A stretch of DNA of 43,495 nt from Candidatus Thiosymbion sp. (lineage in GTDB: Bacteria > Pseudomonadota > Gammaproteobacteria > Chromatiales > Chromatiaceae): contig JAHDND010000009.1 in NCBI GenBank assembly GCA_018435665.1, forward strand, positions 1 to 43,495, given 5' to 3'. Below the pieces are notes generated by a model. That model was not told the DNA's origin. It saw only the letters and a program-made list of their open reading frames with translations, and made no database searches. Made by a program: the position numbers and the translations under genes. Below are positions 29,931-39,574 of this stretch, piece by piece; position 1 is the stretch's first letter; every line of letters begins with the position of its first letter.

Positions 29931-32900
29931 ATGAAAAGAATGCTGATCAACGCAACTCAGCCGGAAGAGTTGCGCGTGGCCATCGTCGATGGCCAGAAAC
30001 TCTTCAACCTGGACATCGAATCCCCGGGACGCGAACAGAAAAAGGCCAATATCTACAAAGGCTCCATCACCCGCGTGGAGCCCAGTTTGGAGGCGGCCTT
30101 CGTCGACTATGGCGCCGAGCGTCACGGCTTCCTCCCCCTCAAGGAGATTGCCCGGGGCTATTTCAGCGACGAGGCCAACAAGCCCGGATCCAAGGTCAAC
30201 ATCAAGGATGCCCTGAGCGAGGGCCGCGAGGTCATCGTCCAGATCGACAAGGAGGAGCGTGGCAACAAGGGCGCCGCCCTCACCACCTTCGTCTCCCTGG
30301 CCGGGCGCTACCTGGTGCTCATGCCCAACAACCCCCGCGCCGGCGGCGTCTCGCGGCGCATCGAGGGCAATGACCGCTCCGAGCTGCGCGACGCCATGAG
30401 CCAGCTCGAGATCCCCGAGAACATGGGGCTGATCGTGCGCACCGCCGGGGTGGGCAAGAGCGTCGAGGAGTTGCAGTGGGACCTCAACTACCTCACCCAG
30501 CTCTGGACCGCCATCGAGCAGTCCGCCGCGGAGCGCAAGGCCCCCTTCCTGATCTATCAGGAAAGCGACGTCATCATCCGCTCCATCCGCGACCACCTGC
30601 GCACCGACATCGGCGAGATCGTGGTCGACGACCGCAAGATGTACGAGAAGGCCGAGGCCTTCATCCGCCAGGTCATGCCCCACAACCTGCGCAAGTTGCG
30701 GCTCTACGAGGACGAAGTGCCGCTCTTCACCCGATACCAGATCGAGAGCCAGATCGAGTCCGCCTTCCAGCGTGAGGTGCGGTTGCCCTCTGGGGGCTCC
30801 ATCGTCATCGATCACACCGAGGCCCTGACCTCCATCGACATCAACTCGGCGCGGGCCACCAAGGGCGCCGACATCGAGGAGACGGCCCTTAACACCAACC
30901 TGGAGGCCGCCGACGAGATCGCCCGTCAGTTGCGGCTGCGCGACCTGGGGGGCCTGTTCGTCATCGACTTCATCGACATGACCCCGGCGCGCAACCAGCG
31001 TGACGTGGAGAACCGGCTGCGCGACGCCATGAAACAGGATCGCGCCCGGGTCCAGCTCGGGCGCATCTCCCGCTTCGGCCTCATGGAGATGTCGCGCCAG
31101 CGCCTGCGCCCCTCCCTGGGCGAGTCCAGCCAGCTCGTCTGCCCGCGCTGCAAGGGTCAGGGCACCATCCGCGGGGTCGAGTCCCTGGCCTTGTCCATCC
31201 TGCGCATCCTGGAAGAGGAGGCGATGAAGGAGAACACCGAGCGCATCCTGGCGGAGCTACCGGTGGACGTGGCCACCTTCCTCCTCAACGAGAAACGCAA
31301 TGCCATCCAGGGCATCGAACAGCGCCAGCGGGTCATCGTCCTGCTGATCCCCAATCCCCACCTGGAGACCCCGGACTTCCGTATCGAGCGGATCCGGACC
31401 CAGGACGCGGAGCGGCTGGCGGACGAGCAGCCTAGCTATCAATTGGTGACCCGGGTGGAGGAGCGGCCCCTGGACCTGGCCCGGGCCGCCGAAGCGGTCC
31501 GCACCGAGGAGCCGGCGATCAAGCAGACCGCCCCCCGGGAGCCGGCGCCCCCCCCCCGTCGCCCCGAACCCCAGCCCCCCGTCCACCAGCCCCAGATCCA
31601 GACCCAGCCCCAGCCCGCCCAGGAGCGGCAACCCGAGAGCCTGCTCAAGCGTCTCTGGACAACCCTCTTCGCCCCCCGGCATGCCGAAGAACCGGCGGTT
31701 CCGGCCCAAGCGCCACAAGCAGAACCGTCGCGCCGCGCCCGCCCTGCCCGCCCCTCCCCGGATCAGCGTCAGGCCGAGCCACGCCCCGCGGAAGCGCGGG
31801 CCCCGGCAGCCAGGCTCGGCGGCGGCGAGCCCCGTGAATCCGGCCGCCCGGGCAGCGGGCGGCAGCCCAGCCGTCGCGAGGAACCGCGCCGGGAGGAACC
31901 GCGGCGGGAAGAGGCTCGGCGTGAGGAGCCACGGCGTGATGAGGCCCGCCGGGAAGAACTCCGGCGTGAGGAGGCTCAGCGGGATGAATTTCAGCCCCCG
32001 GCGACCGGCGACGTAATCCAGGGTGAAACGGTACGGCGCGAAGAAGGCCGCCGCGGGGATCGCGGCCCCGAGGAACCCCGGCGTGGGGGGGCCTTTGGTC
32101 CCCGCCCCCTGCTCAGCCCCCCAGCCCCCCGCCCGCCCTCGCCGGATACCCTTACCCCCCCGGCAAGTGCCGCCCTCGAACCATCCCCCACCCCGACGGG
32201 ACCCCAGGACGAATTGACTGGGGGAGAATCGGTCAGTGAAGCCCTTGGGGAAGACCGGCGCCCCAGCCGGCGCGGTGGCCGTGGCCGCGGGCGACGCGAC
32301 GGCGAAGGGCGCCGTCCCGATGCCGTCTCGCCCTCGCCGTTCATCGAGGACGAAAACCTCGACTTTTTCGACTGGGATCTTATCCCGGCGGAACCGGCTC
32401 CGGTACCGCCGGTAAGAGGCGGTCGACCGGCCCCGGATCGTCAGGATCAGGCGTCATCCACCCCCACGCCCCGGGAGGCCACCCCTCCGGCCCTCGACGT
32501 CACTGCGGCAGCCCCCCCTGAAACCCAACCGGCGCCCGCGCCCCAGCCTCTGGAAGAGCGTACCGCCACCCCGAAGGCCACACCGGTCGAGACCCTGCCC
32601 ACCCCTGTTGGGGTCGCCAGCGAGGAGGCCCTCGACCGACCACCGGTCACCGCCCTGGATGAACCGGTCATCTCCTGGGACGGACAGGCCACCGCCCTGG
32701 ATGAAATGGAGCTGGAGGTCCTGATCGCCGGGGGCGAGGCGGAACAGGAGCCCACCGGTCGACCCCGCTCACGCCGTCGCCGCGGCGGTCGTGGTCGCCG
32801 TGGCCGGGGCGGCAGCGTAGAGACGCCCGCCAGCGAGGAGGCGGAAGCGATCCCGGCTGGGGTCGAGGCAGTGAGAGCATCGATTCCGACTGGGATCGCA

Positions 32901-34088
32901 GCGGTGGGGGAATCGGCCCCAGCAGCGATACCTGCCGATCAGGGGGATGCCGGTATGGCGGTCGCTGAAAGGCCGGCAGCCCCGGAAAGGGTCATCCCTC
33001 CGCTTAGCCCTGCCATGACCCAGGTCCCGGAAGCCTGGACACCGCCGGCGCCGGTCACCAGACAATCCCGGCAGATCCAGGCCACCACAGACCAGGTGGC
33101 GGAGACCAGAGAGCTGACGCCGGAGGTCCAGATAACTTCGGAAGCCAGAGAACCGGTTCCCGCGGTTCCGCCGGTGCAAGTTACCAATGCATCGGAACCC
33201 CTGGCTCCGACGATCCACGAAGCCCACCGCGCGCCCGAGCCCGCTGCTCGAGCGCGGGCGGAGTCGGAGCCTGAAGAACTCGGACCCAGGGCCCCGACGA
33301 GCCCCGCGGCCCTGGAGCCCGGGCCAGGGGCGGTCAAGGGGCTGGCGGAGGCGATGGCAACCGCGCCCGCGGCCCAAGTGAGCGCCGAAGTCCTAGAGCC
33401 CATGCCCGAGATTCAGGCGATACCTCCGACCATGGTACGACCCGCACCGGTGGTGAAGTCAGAAAAGGAGACCCCGGTCGCCGTGTCCCTCGTCGAGCCG
33501 ACACCGCCACCGGCAAACGTTGCTTCGCCCCCACCGACCACCCTAGCCGCGCCCATCCCAACCGCACCAGAGGCCTCCCCCCCCACTTCCGCGCGGCCGC
33601 CAGCGGCCAGCGAGGCGCCGAAACCAGCCACGCCGTCGGGCGGTCAGCGCCGCCGGCGGACTCCCGCCGAGCCCGGCACCCCGCGGGTCAAGCCAGGACC
33701 GGCCGTCAGGGACACCGAAGAGGCTATCGTGGCCGAGTCCACGGTTGCCCCCCGGTCGACCGCCTCGGCCAAGGGCACCCTGGAGGGCGAGGGCGTGACC
33801 CGTACCGCAGGCGGGGAAGCCTCCCCCGCGAGCGCACCCGAACGGCCAGCCAACCCTGCCGGCGATACCGTCGCGAAGCAACCCCCCAAGGCCAGGGCGG
33901 AGTCCAGGCCAACCCCGGACCAGCCGGCGGCGGTCCTTGAAACCCCTGCCCCCCCCAAAGCCAGAGAGGCCAGGACCAGGGGCGAGAAGTCCAGCGAGGC
34001 GGGCGGGACCAAGGGCTCGGAGAAGGATCGGTCCCCTGCCCTGGCGGAGCCTGAAGCGGCCCCACCCCTGACCCAGGCCGAGGAATAG
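29931..34088 (+). CDS. rne: ribonuclease E with very long C-terminal scaffold
   Basis: RNase E is the main endonuclease of mRNA decay and rRNA/tRNA processing and the scaffold of the degradosome. The catalytic half (about 1-510) is near-collinear with E. coli: [20 protein letters not shown], an S1 domain, 5'-sensor region, DNase-I-like site [13 protein letters not shown] (D303) and [15 protein letters not shown] (D346), and zinc-link CPRCKG with C404 and C407. The tail of about 870 residues makes 1385 in all, against 1061 in E. coli. It is disordered and Pro/Ala/Glu-rich, with seven RREE-type pentapeptides (residues 648-686), Arg-rich clusters ([33 protein letters not shown]) and an aromatic/acidic motif ([12 protein letters not shown]). 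ATG 29931 matches the family. Confidence 0.97.
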   Translation: MKRMLINATQPEELRVAIVDGQKLFNLDIESPGREQKKANIYKGSITRVEPSLEAAFVDYGAERHGFLPLKEIARGYFSDEANKPGSKVNIKDALSEGREVIVQIDKEERGNKGAALTTFVSLAGRYLVLMPNNPRAGGVSRRIEGNDRSELRDAMSQLEIPENMGLIVRTAGVGKSVEELQWDLNYLTQLWTAIEQSAAERKAPFLIYQESDVIIRSIRDHLRTDIGEIVVDDRKMYEKAEAFIRQVMPHNLRKLRLYEDEVPLFTRYQIESQIESAFQREVRLPSGGSIVIDHTEALTSIDINSARATKGADIEETALNTNLEAADEIARQLRLRDLGGLFVIDFIDMTPARNQRDVENRLRDAMKQDRARVQLGRISRFGLMEMSRQRLRPSLGESSQLVCPRCKGQGTIRGVESLALSILRILEEEAMKENTERILAELPVDVATFLLNEKRNAIQGIEQRQRVIVLLIPNPHLETPDFRIERIRTQDAERLADEQPSYQLVTRVEERPLDLARAAEAVRTEEPAIKQTAPREPAPPPRRPEPQPPVHQPQIQTQPQPAQERQPESLLKRLWTTLFAPRHAEEPAVPAQAPQAEPSRRARPARPSPDQRQAEPRPAEARAPAARLGGGEPRESGRPGSGRQPSRREEPRREEPRREEARREEPRRDEARREELRREEAQRDEFQPPATGDVIQGETVRREEGRRGDRGPEEPRRGGAFGPRPLLSPPAPRPPSPDTLTPPASAALEPSPTPTGPQDELTGGESVSEALGEDRRPSRRGGRGRGRRDGEGRRPDAVSPSPFIEDENLDFFDWDLIPAEPAPVPPVRGGRPAPDRQDQASSTPTPREATPPALDVTAAAPPETQPAPAPQPLEERTATPKATPVETLPTPVGVASEEALDRPPVTALDEPVISWDGQATALDEMELEVLIAGGEAEQEPTGRPRSRRRRGGRGRRGRGGSVETPASEEAEAIPAGVEAVRASIPTGIAAVGESAPAAIPADQGDAGMAVAERPAAPERVIPPLSPAMTQVPEAWTPPAPVTRQSRQIQATTDQVAETRELTPEVQITSEAREPVPAVPPVQVTNASEPLAPTIHEAHRAPEPAARARAESEPEELGPRAPTSPAALEPGPGAVKGLAEAMATAPAAQVSAEVLEPMPEIQAIPPTMVRPAPVVKSEKETPVAVSLVEPTPPPANVASPPPTTLAAPIPTAPEASPPTSARPPAASEAPKPATPSGGQRRRRTPAEPGTPRVKPGPAVRDTEEAIVAESTVAPRSTASAKGTLEGEGVTRTAGGEASPASAPERPANPAGDTVAKQPPKARAESRPTPDQPAAVLETPAPPKAREARTRGEKSSEAGGTKGSEKDRSPALAEPEAAPPLTQAEE
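31872..31988 (+). repeat. 15-bp repeats encoding RREE pentapeptides in rne
   Basis: Seven consecutive 15-base units and a final partial unit encode [39 protein letters not shown] in the RNase E tail. Alternating Arg and Glu pairs suggest a single charged alpha-helix or an RNA/membrane contact. Confidence 0.85.
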
Positions 34089-34156
34089 GTCCGACCCGGG
34101 GCCCGCGCCGACCAGCGACGGGCCTCGGGCTCTACTCTACCTCCCGGATTGTTATG

Positions 34157-34663
34157 TCAGGATGAGCCCAGGTGGCCGCGCATAGCCCCGCGGATATCCT
34201 CCAGCAACCCCATGGCCGCCACCTCCACCATATCGAAGACCTGTTCGAACCCGCCCGGCCCCCCATAGTAGGGATCGGGAACCTCCCGGACGCCCATCTC
34301 GGGGGCGTACTCCATGAACAATTTGAGTTTACGGCGATGGTGCGGCGGGCATAGGGATGACAGGGCCTGGTAGTTCTCCCGATCCATGGCCAGGACATAG
34401 TCATAGAACTCAAAATCCTCCCGCACCACCCGCCGGGCCCGGAGATCACTGAGGTCCACCCCCCGCCGCAGGGCCGTCTCTCGCGCCCGGGCATCGGGCG
34501 GCTCACCGATATGGTAGCCATGCGTCCCGGCGGAATCGGTTTCGATAAGGTCCGCATAGCCCTCGCCGCGCAGCAGATGCCGGAAGACACCCTCCGCCGT
34601 TGGCGAGCGACAGATATTGCCCATGCAGACAAACAACACCCGGACCCTGGCGGTTGCGCTCAT
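34157..34663 (-). CDS. low-molecular-weight protein-tyrosine phosphatase
   Basis: A 168-residue LMW-PTP with the phosphate loop VCMGNICRSPTAEG (nucleophile C13, R19, S20) and the general-acid loop DPYYGGPGGFEQVFDMV. All catalytic elements are intact. Members of the family act on tyrosine-phosphorylated proteins such as BY-kinases controlling exopolysaccharide export, or on small phosphoester substrates. No kinase or polysaccharide gene is nearby, so the target is unknown. It is convergent with rne (68 bases between stops). ATG 34663; a TTACCGGTAA palindrome lies 38 bases upstream. Confidence 0.93.
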   Translation of the reverse strand: MSATARVRVLFVCMGNICRSPTAEGVFRHLLRGEGYADLIETDSAGTHGYHIGEPPDARARETALRRGVDLSDLRARRVVREDFEFYDYVLAMDRENYQALSSLCPPHHRRKLKLFMEYAPEMGVREVPDPYYGGPGGFEQVFDMVEVAAMGLLEDIRGAMRGHLGSS

Positions 34664-34764
34664 TTTCCCAACCTCTTCTCTTGTGCAAACAGACTAGATG
34701 TTTACCGGTAACGGGGCCAGGCCTTGATCCCCGGCGGAGACGTTGCCTCTCGGGAACGACCCTG

Positions 34765-35252
34765 TCGCCGGAATTCGGGAGGCGATCCTGATGATCCTGG
34801 ATCATAGCCCGGTAGCCGGGTGGCGGCCCCTATTATCCCGGATCATGGCACTGCCACCACAGCCCTCCGGTAACCGGAGACCTCCAGGGCGCGGGAAGAA
34901 AAGGCCCAGTTCCAGATTCAGCCGCACCACCCTGGTGCAGAAATCCCTCTGCTTACGGTCCAATGGGCAATGGGAGGGAACCAACAGGCAGGGAGTTGCC
35001 GGTGGAGCGCCACTCCCCCGAGTCACTCAACCCCAGGATTTCAGGAGCCGACCAGACATCCGGAACGTCTGGCCCATTATGAGTGGCTTGGCACCGCCTG
35101 AATCCTGTCTCATCAGCCGGGCCTGAGGGTCACCGGATAAGAGTGGCCCACAAATTGCTTACTTCTAGACGAGGCGGATTTCTCTCCCGACACTTCCGTT
35201 CTCTACCTCCTCAGTGGTGAATTGCCCCGCCCCCAAGCGGGGCTTTTTTTTC
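34765..35252 (+). ncRNA. candidate structured small RNA (Csr/Rsm-like) with terminator
   Basis: No credible protein frame lies between 34664 and 35444. On the plus strand there is a run of perfect stems: 34765-34785 TCGCC/GGCGA (loop with two GGA), 34791-34805 ATGATC/GATCAT, 34808-34820 CCCGG/CCGGG, 34865-34879 CTCCGG/CCGGAG, 34924-34938 GCACCA/TGGTGC, 34987-35000 GGCA/TGCC (loop GGGAGT), 35001-35014 GGTGG/CCACT (outer pair G-U), 35052-35072 CCAGAC/GTCTGG (loop with CCGGA) and 35128-35148 GGTCAC/GTGGCC (loop CGGATAAGA). A strong terminator closes the region. Repeated GGA in hairpin loops is the hallmark of CsrA/RsmA-sequestering RNAs. No clear promoter was found, so the 5' end is unknown and the true RNA may be shorter. 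Confidence 0.42.
35224..35252 (+). terminator. strong intrinsic terminator without an upstream gene
   Basis: A perfect 7-base stem GCCCCGC/GCGGGGC with loop CCCCAA is followed by nine T on the plus strand. The nearest plus-strand gene upstream is rne, more than 1.1 kb away with an opposite-strand gene between. The terminator therefore marks an otherwise unannotated transcript. Confidence 0.9.
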
Positions 35253-35328
35253 GGTCCGCGGTAGGCCGGTTTTCAGTCTGGGGGGATGGGGGCAGCATCC
35301 ACAGGGCAAGAACTAGGTAGCCTGTAGC

Positions 35329-35359
35329 ATTAGCAAACACTAAATTAGTACTTGCTAAT
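35329..35359. promoter_or_regulatory. 31-bp palindrome, probable operator
   Basis: Arms ATTAGCAAACACTAA and TTAGTACTTGCTAAT are complementary except at two positions, around a single central A. The base composition is far more AT-rich than the neighbourhood. The right arm contains the candidate -35 (TTGCTA) of the small membrane protein gene downstream, a usual place for a repressor site. The regulator is unknown. Confidence 0.6.
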
Positions 35360-35380
35360 ATATAGATAGTCAGCCATACT
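35352..35380 (+). promoter_or_regulatory. probable promoter of the 44-residue peptide gene
   Basis: TTGCTA (35352-35357), a 17-base spacer and CATACT (35375-35380), each 4 of 6 to consensus, lie in an AT-rich stretch. The predicted start of transcription is about 58 bases before the ATG at 35445. The preceding terminator insulates it from upstream transcription. Confidence 0.5.
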
Positions 35381-35444
35381 TAAATCATCGACCCTAGCCA
35401 AATAAGACTAAGGCCCTTTCTGATCAATTTGTTAGGAGACTGAC

Positions 35445-35579
35445 ATGAACTTTGACGCCTTGACCCTGGGGGGATTCCTCCTGACCGTCCTGATCGCGGG
35501 TCTGTTGCTCGCCATTCACCGTAGTAACGAAAAGCTGTCGCAGTTGCGGGAACGCCTGCGGGGTTGCGGGACCTGTTGA
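35445..35579 (+). CDS. 44-residue single-pass membrane peptide, function unknown
   Basis: ATG 35445 follows AGGAG with a seven-base gap. The peptide begins MNFDALTLGG, has one hydrophobic helix (about residues 8-24, FLLTVLIAGLLLAI), then a charged amphipathic stretch (HRSNEKLSQLRERLRG). It ends CGTC, a CxxC pair at the extreme C-terminus. By the positive-inside rule the basic, Cys-containing tail would be cytoplasmic. It has its own promoter candidate and palindromic operator. No family is recognised. Coding is supported by ribosome binding site, promoter and sensible topology, but not by homology. Confidence 0.6.
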   Translation: MNFDALTLGGFLLTVLIAGLLLAIHRSNEKLSQLRERLRGCGTC

Positions 35580-35847
35580 CGACCTTTTGGGGCCTTGTTC
35601 CGGGATCCTGGCCGAGGACCGGACAGGCGAGGAGATCGGTTGATTGGCTCGACCCTGGATCTTTAAGGAACCCATGAGCCACCATGAACGGCTTGGCATA
35701 AAACCACCGCGAAGCCTTTGGTTTTCAGGGGCGTAGCGCCCCCCCTTGACAGTTAGCGCCCCCCAGATTTAGGGGGCTGGACGCGGGGCATTGGCGAGGG
35801 ATGCGCCAAACCTAACCAATTGAAATAATATGGGAAATATCAGTAAT
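35580..35847. other. gene-free spacer with stacked hairpins
   Basis: No gene is seen. Three inverted repeats follow one another: AAAACCA/TGGTTTT at 35700-35725, GGGGCG/CGCCCC with loop TAG at 35728-35742, and CCCCC/GGGGG with loop AGATTTA at 35760-35776. The middle one lies within a degenerate repeat copy. The region is downstream of tRNA-Ser on the minus strand and may hold its 3' processing or termination site, although no T-run terminator is evident. Confidence 0.5.
35722..35756 (+). repeat. 62-bp dispersed repeat, degenerate partial copy 5
   Basis: The segment starts TTTTCAGGG and ends TTGACAGTTAG, matching the second half of copies 2 and 4 (TTTTCAGGG in copy 4; CATGACAGTTAG in copy 2) with a 2-base gap and a GCGCCCCC core. 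The first half is not clearly recognisable. Confidence 0.5.
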
Positions 35848-35935
35848 TGGCGGAAGGGGTGGGATTCGAACCCACGGACCCTTGCGGGTCAACGGTTTTC
35901 AAGACCGCCGCTATCGACCACTCAGCCACCCTTCC
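35848..35935 (-). tRNA. serT: tRNA-Ser(UGA)
   Basis: The minus strand reads a class II tRNA. It has acceptor arms GGAAGGG/CCCTTCC, an anticodon stem-loop CGGTCTTGAAAACCG giving anticodon TGA, a long serine-type variable arm (TTGACCCGCAAGGGTC), T-loop GGTTCGAATCC, discriminator G and an encoded CCA. It decodes UCA (and UCG). E. coli serT also lies beside yccA, so the placement is conserved. The cognate synthetase gene serS is 1.3 kb away. Confidence 0.97.
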
Positions 35936-36037
35936 GGTTACATGCAGGCCCTCTACTTGGGATGGGCCAGGACGACCCCCAGATTCGAGTTCAACAAGGA
36001 TACCGGAAGGGACATCCTCAGGCCAAGCATGTTGAGG

Positions 36038-36065
36038 TTGCCTTTTGGAGTCGGACAGGTATCCT
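36038..36065 (+). promoter_or_regulatory. possible promoter of the yccA-type gene
   Basis: TTGCCT (36038-36043), a 16-base spacer and TATCCT (36060-36065) precede the gene by about 75 bases. The match is moderate and no other candidate stands out in the 206-base gap after the tRNA. Confidence 0.35.
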
Positions 36066-36141
36066 TCGGAACTCAGTCTACAACTGCCGTTCTAATGCGG
36101 TCACAAACTTTCATCCGACCCTTACCGAGGAGAGACGCCAG

Positions 36142-36813
36142 ATGGCCAACCCCCAATACTCTGTACTGAGCGGCGCCCAGAGCGCCATTTCCGCTAACAA
36201 GGTGTTGAAAAACACCTATATGCTCCTGTCCGCCACCCTGGGCTTCAGCGCCCTGATGGCGTTGATCTCAATGTCCCTCGCCCTGCCAAGCTGGATGTAC
36301 CTGGTCTCGGTGATTGGCGCCATGGTCATGGGCATCTTCGTCCTGCCCCGCACCGCCAACTCCAGCGCCGGTATCGGCGTCATCTTCGCCATCACCGGCC
36401 TGTTGGGCCTGGGGCTGGGTTCCATCCTGACGATGTACATGGCCCTGCCCCGGGGTCCCGAGATCATCGCCACCGCCTTCGCCGGCACTGGCCTGATCTT
36501 CCTTGGCCTCTCAGGCTACGCTCTGACCAGCAAGCGCGACTTCAGCTTCATGGGTGGCTTCCTGTTTGCCGGGATCATGGTGGTCTTCATCGCCGCCATC
36601 GCCAATATCTTCCTGGCCATGCCCGCCCTGTCCCTGGCGGTCTCCGGCGGCATCATCCTGCTGATGAGCGGCTTCATCCTCTTCGATACCAGCCGCATCA
36701 TCAACGGCGGTGAGACCAACTACATCATGGCCACTTACGGCCTCTACCTGAATATCTTCAACATCTTCATCAGCCTGCTGCAGATCCTGGGGATCATGGG
36801 CAGCGACGACTGA
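36142..36813 (+). CDS. yccA: Bax inhibitor-1/YccA family membrane protein
   Basis: A 223-residue inner-membrane protein with about seven hydrophobic helices, starting MANPQYSVLSGAQSAISANK and ending with the typical LNIFNIFISLLQILGIMGSDD. The segment FDTSRIINGGETNYIMATYGLYLNI matches the UPF0005/BI-1 signature, cited here in pieces: DTSRIINGG and ATYGLYLN. E. coli YccA interacts with FtsH and protects SecY from degradation; the same role is inferred. ATG 36142 has GAGGAGAG upstream. An in-frame extension reads through the antisense of tRNA-Ser and is rejected. A strong terminator follows. Confidence 0.93.
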   Translation: MANPQYSVLSGAQSAISANKVLKNTYMLLSATLGFSALMALISMSLALPSWMYLVSVIGAMVMGIFVLPRTANSSAGIGVIFAITGLLGLGLGSILTMYMALPRGPEIIATAFAGTGLIFLGLSGYALTSKRDFSFMGGFLFAGIMVVFIAAIANIFLAMPALSLAVSGGIILLMSGFILFDTSRIINGGETNYIMATYGLYLNIFNIFISLLQILGIMGSDD

Positions 36814-36849
36814 CCTGGGCGCCATCGCCCTCAGCCAGAGGCTGATCTG

Positions 36850-36877
36850 AACCCCGGCCCCGTGCCGGGGTTTTTTT
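36850..36877 (+). terminator. intrinsic terminator of the yccA-type gene
   Basis: AACCCCGGC pairs with GCCGGGGTT around loop CCCGT, with a run of seven T (36871-36877) overlapping the end of the stem. It lies 37 bases after the stop codon. Confidence 0.92.
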
Positions 36878-37053
36878 GTCCGCCACCCGATCCTGCAAGA
36901 CGCGGCACTGAGGTTCCAGGACGCCGACCCGGTATTTGATCATCAGGGGCGAGTCAAGGCTCCTCATGAACCTTAGCTCAGGCGCCCCGGATACAAACCC
37001 TGATCAGGCCCTGAAGGGCACGATCTCTCTTTCCCCGACCCCGGAGGATGACA

Positions 37054-37239
37054 ATGGATCTCTTCATGAAGATTGTGGCGGCCGCCGCCATGGGCATGAT
37101 GGTCTTCTACGCCTGGCGGGCCTACCAGCAGTGGCAACAGCAAGGACCCAAGGCCGAGAAAGGCGACTGGCAGGCCGCCATCCTGCCCCTGGCGATGGTC
37201 GCGGGGCTCGTCGTGCTGCTCATCGCCATGGTGCGCTGA
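37054..37239 (+). CDS. 61-residue two-helix membrane protein, function unknown
   Basis: GGAGG at 37042-37046 is seven bases before ATG 37054 (MDLFMKIVAAAAMGMMVFYA); an in-frame ATG two codons earlier is too close to it. The product has two hydrophobic helices (about 4-22 and 40-60) joined by a polar loop (WRAYQQWQQQGPKAEKGDW). No family is recognised. It lies alone between the yccA-type terminator and the convergent serS gene (41 bases between stops), so it must have its own promoter in 36880-37050, which I could not identify. Confidence 0.78.
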   Translation: MDLFMKIVAAAAMGMMVFYAWRAYQQWQQQGPKAEKGDWQAAILPLAMVAGLVVLLIAMVR

Positions 37240-37280
37240 ACGGCCGAGTCATCGCACCCCAATTTTCGGAATGGCGACCC

Positions 37281-38570
<1,290 letters not shown>

Positions 38571-38730
38571 TCACCTGAGGGTGGAAAAGGTGCGGGTGAT
38601 AAGAGGGGCATGACCCAAGGCCGGCATTTTATCGCCATCGCAGGACCTTGTTCGTCTTTCCCGGCCCTTCCAGGCCCGACAGCGTCCGACGGGCTGCAAG
38701 CGGCAACGCGACTCTCGCCGCCCAGCCGCG

Positions 38731-39441
38731 CTAGGGGTGCAGCCAGACGCAGCGCCCCTCGCTGGCCTTGTCGATGGCCGCCAGGCGCTGCTGGTGGGCC
38801 TGAAGCTCCTCGTCATTAGCCCGCACCACGCGCAAGGGCGGGCGGTTGGCGGGCAGACGGCGGAAGGTCTGGCGACCCGCCTCCTGACCCGCCTCACCCT
38901 GTCCCCCCAGGGCCAGCTTGACCTGGCCACCGGTCATGGCCAGATACACCTGAGCGAGCAGCCCGGCGTCGAGCAGGGCACCGTGCAGGTCGCGGCGGGT
39001 GCTGTCGATCTCGTAGCGCTTGCACAGGGCATCCAGGGAATTGCGCTGCCCGGGATGGCGCCGACGGGCCAGGATCAGGCTGTCGACGACGGGGCAGAGA
39101 TCGGCGATGCGCGGGGCCTCGGCCCGCCACTGCTTCAGCTCATGATCGAGAAATCCCACGTCGAAGGGGGCGTTATGGATGATGAGCTCGGCGCCCCGGA
39201 TGAAAGCGAGAAACTCCTCGGCGATGTCGCCGAACCGTGGTTGGTCGCGCAGGAAGTCGTTGGTGATGCCATGAACATCGAGGGCGCCCTGTTCCACGTC
39301 ACGATCGGGCCGCAGGTAGCGATGAAAATTGTTGCCGGTGGGCCGCCGCTCCACCAGTTCGACGCCGCCGATCTCGATGACGCGATGGCCCTCGCTGGGT
39401 TCCAGGCCAGTGGTTTCAGTATCGAGGACGATCTGACGCAT
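38731..39441 (-). CDS. dnaQ: DNA polymerase III epsilon subunit (proofreading 3'-5' exonuclease)
   Basis: DnaQ is the proofreading subunit of the replicative polymerase core. The 236-residue product has DEDDh residues D7 and E9 (VLDTETTGL), D94 (NAPFDVGFLD), H153 and D158 (RRDLHGALLDAG), equivalent to E. coli D12, E14, D103, H162 and D167. The C-terminal part (about 180-236) holds the polymerase-contact segment. ATG 39441. It neighbours rnhA, as in E. coli, but here both genes lie on the same strand, with a repeat-containing spacer of 288 bases between them. Confidence 0.96.
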   Translation of the reverse strand: MRQIVLDTETTGLEPSEGHRVIEIGGVELVERRPTGNNFHRYLRPDRDVEQGALDVHGITNDFLRDQPRFGDIAEEFLAFIRGAELIIHNAPFDVGFLDHELKQWRAEAPRIADLCPVVDSLILARRRHPGQRNSLDALCKRYEIDSTRRDLHGALLDAGLLAQVYLAMTGGQVKLALGGQGEAGQEAGRQTFRRLPANRPPLRVVRANDEELQAHQQRLAAIDKASEGRCVWLHP

Positions 39442-39477
39442 GGGAGATTACCTGGCAATGACGCACGACGAATGGTT

Positions 39478-39505
39478 GTGGGCTGTGGGCTGTGGGCTGT
39501 GGGCT
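39478..39505. repeat. 7-bp tandem repeat (four copies)
   Basis: Four perfect copies of GTGGGCT followed by a diverged GCGG, in the dnaQ-rnhA spacer 37 bases upstream of dnaQ. The period is not a multiple of three, consistent with a non-coding position. Slippage could alter spacing in the dnaQ promoter/leader. Confidence 0.85.
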
Positions 39506-39574
39506 GCGGAAGGTAGGATCATCATCGCCGTCGGTGAAACTTGCTAAGCCACTGCCAGCCGATGAATGAGCGAC

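Noticed and set aside
29334..30815. Minus-strand open frame overlapping the rne catalytic half and the rluC-rne gap
   Set aside because: Antisense to highly conserved RNase E residues and without recognisable protein features.
34802..35026. Minus-strand frame of 74 codons inside the hairpin-rich gap
   Set aside because: No ribosome binding site, random-looking composition, and the frame crosses several strong inverted repeats.
34765..35252. Identity as 6S RNA, tmRNA, RNase P RNA or SRP RNA
   Set aside because: None of the diagnostic segments (6S closing-stem pattern, tmRNA CCA end and tag frame, RNase P GAGGAAAGTC, SRP GGAAGCAGCC) could be found.
35848..35935. Integration (att) site at the tRNA-Ser 3' end
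   Set aside because: No direct duplication of the tRNA 3' end and no integrase gene were seen in the window.
35830..36141. N-terminal extension of the yccA-type gene beginning upstream of tRNA-Ser
   Set aside because: It reads through the antisense of tRNA-Ser, a known source of spurious frames (GWDSNPR). The ATG at 36142 has a ribosome binding site and matches the family start.
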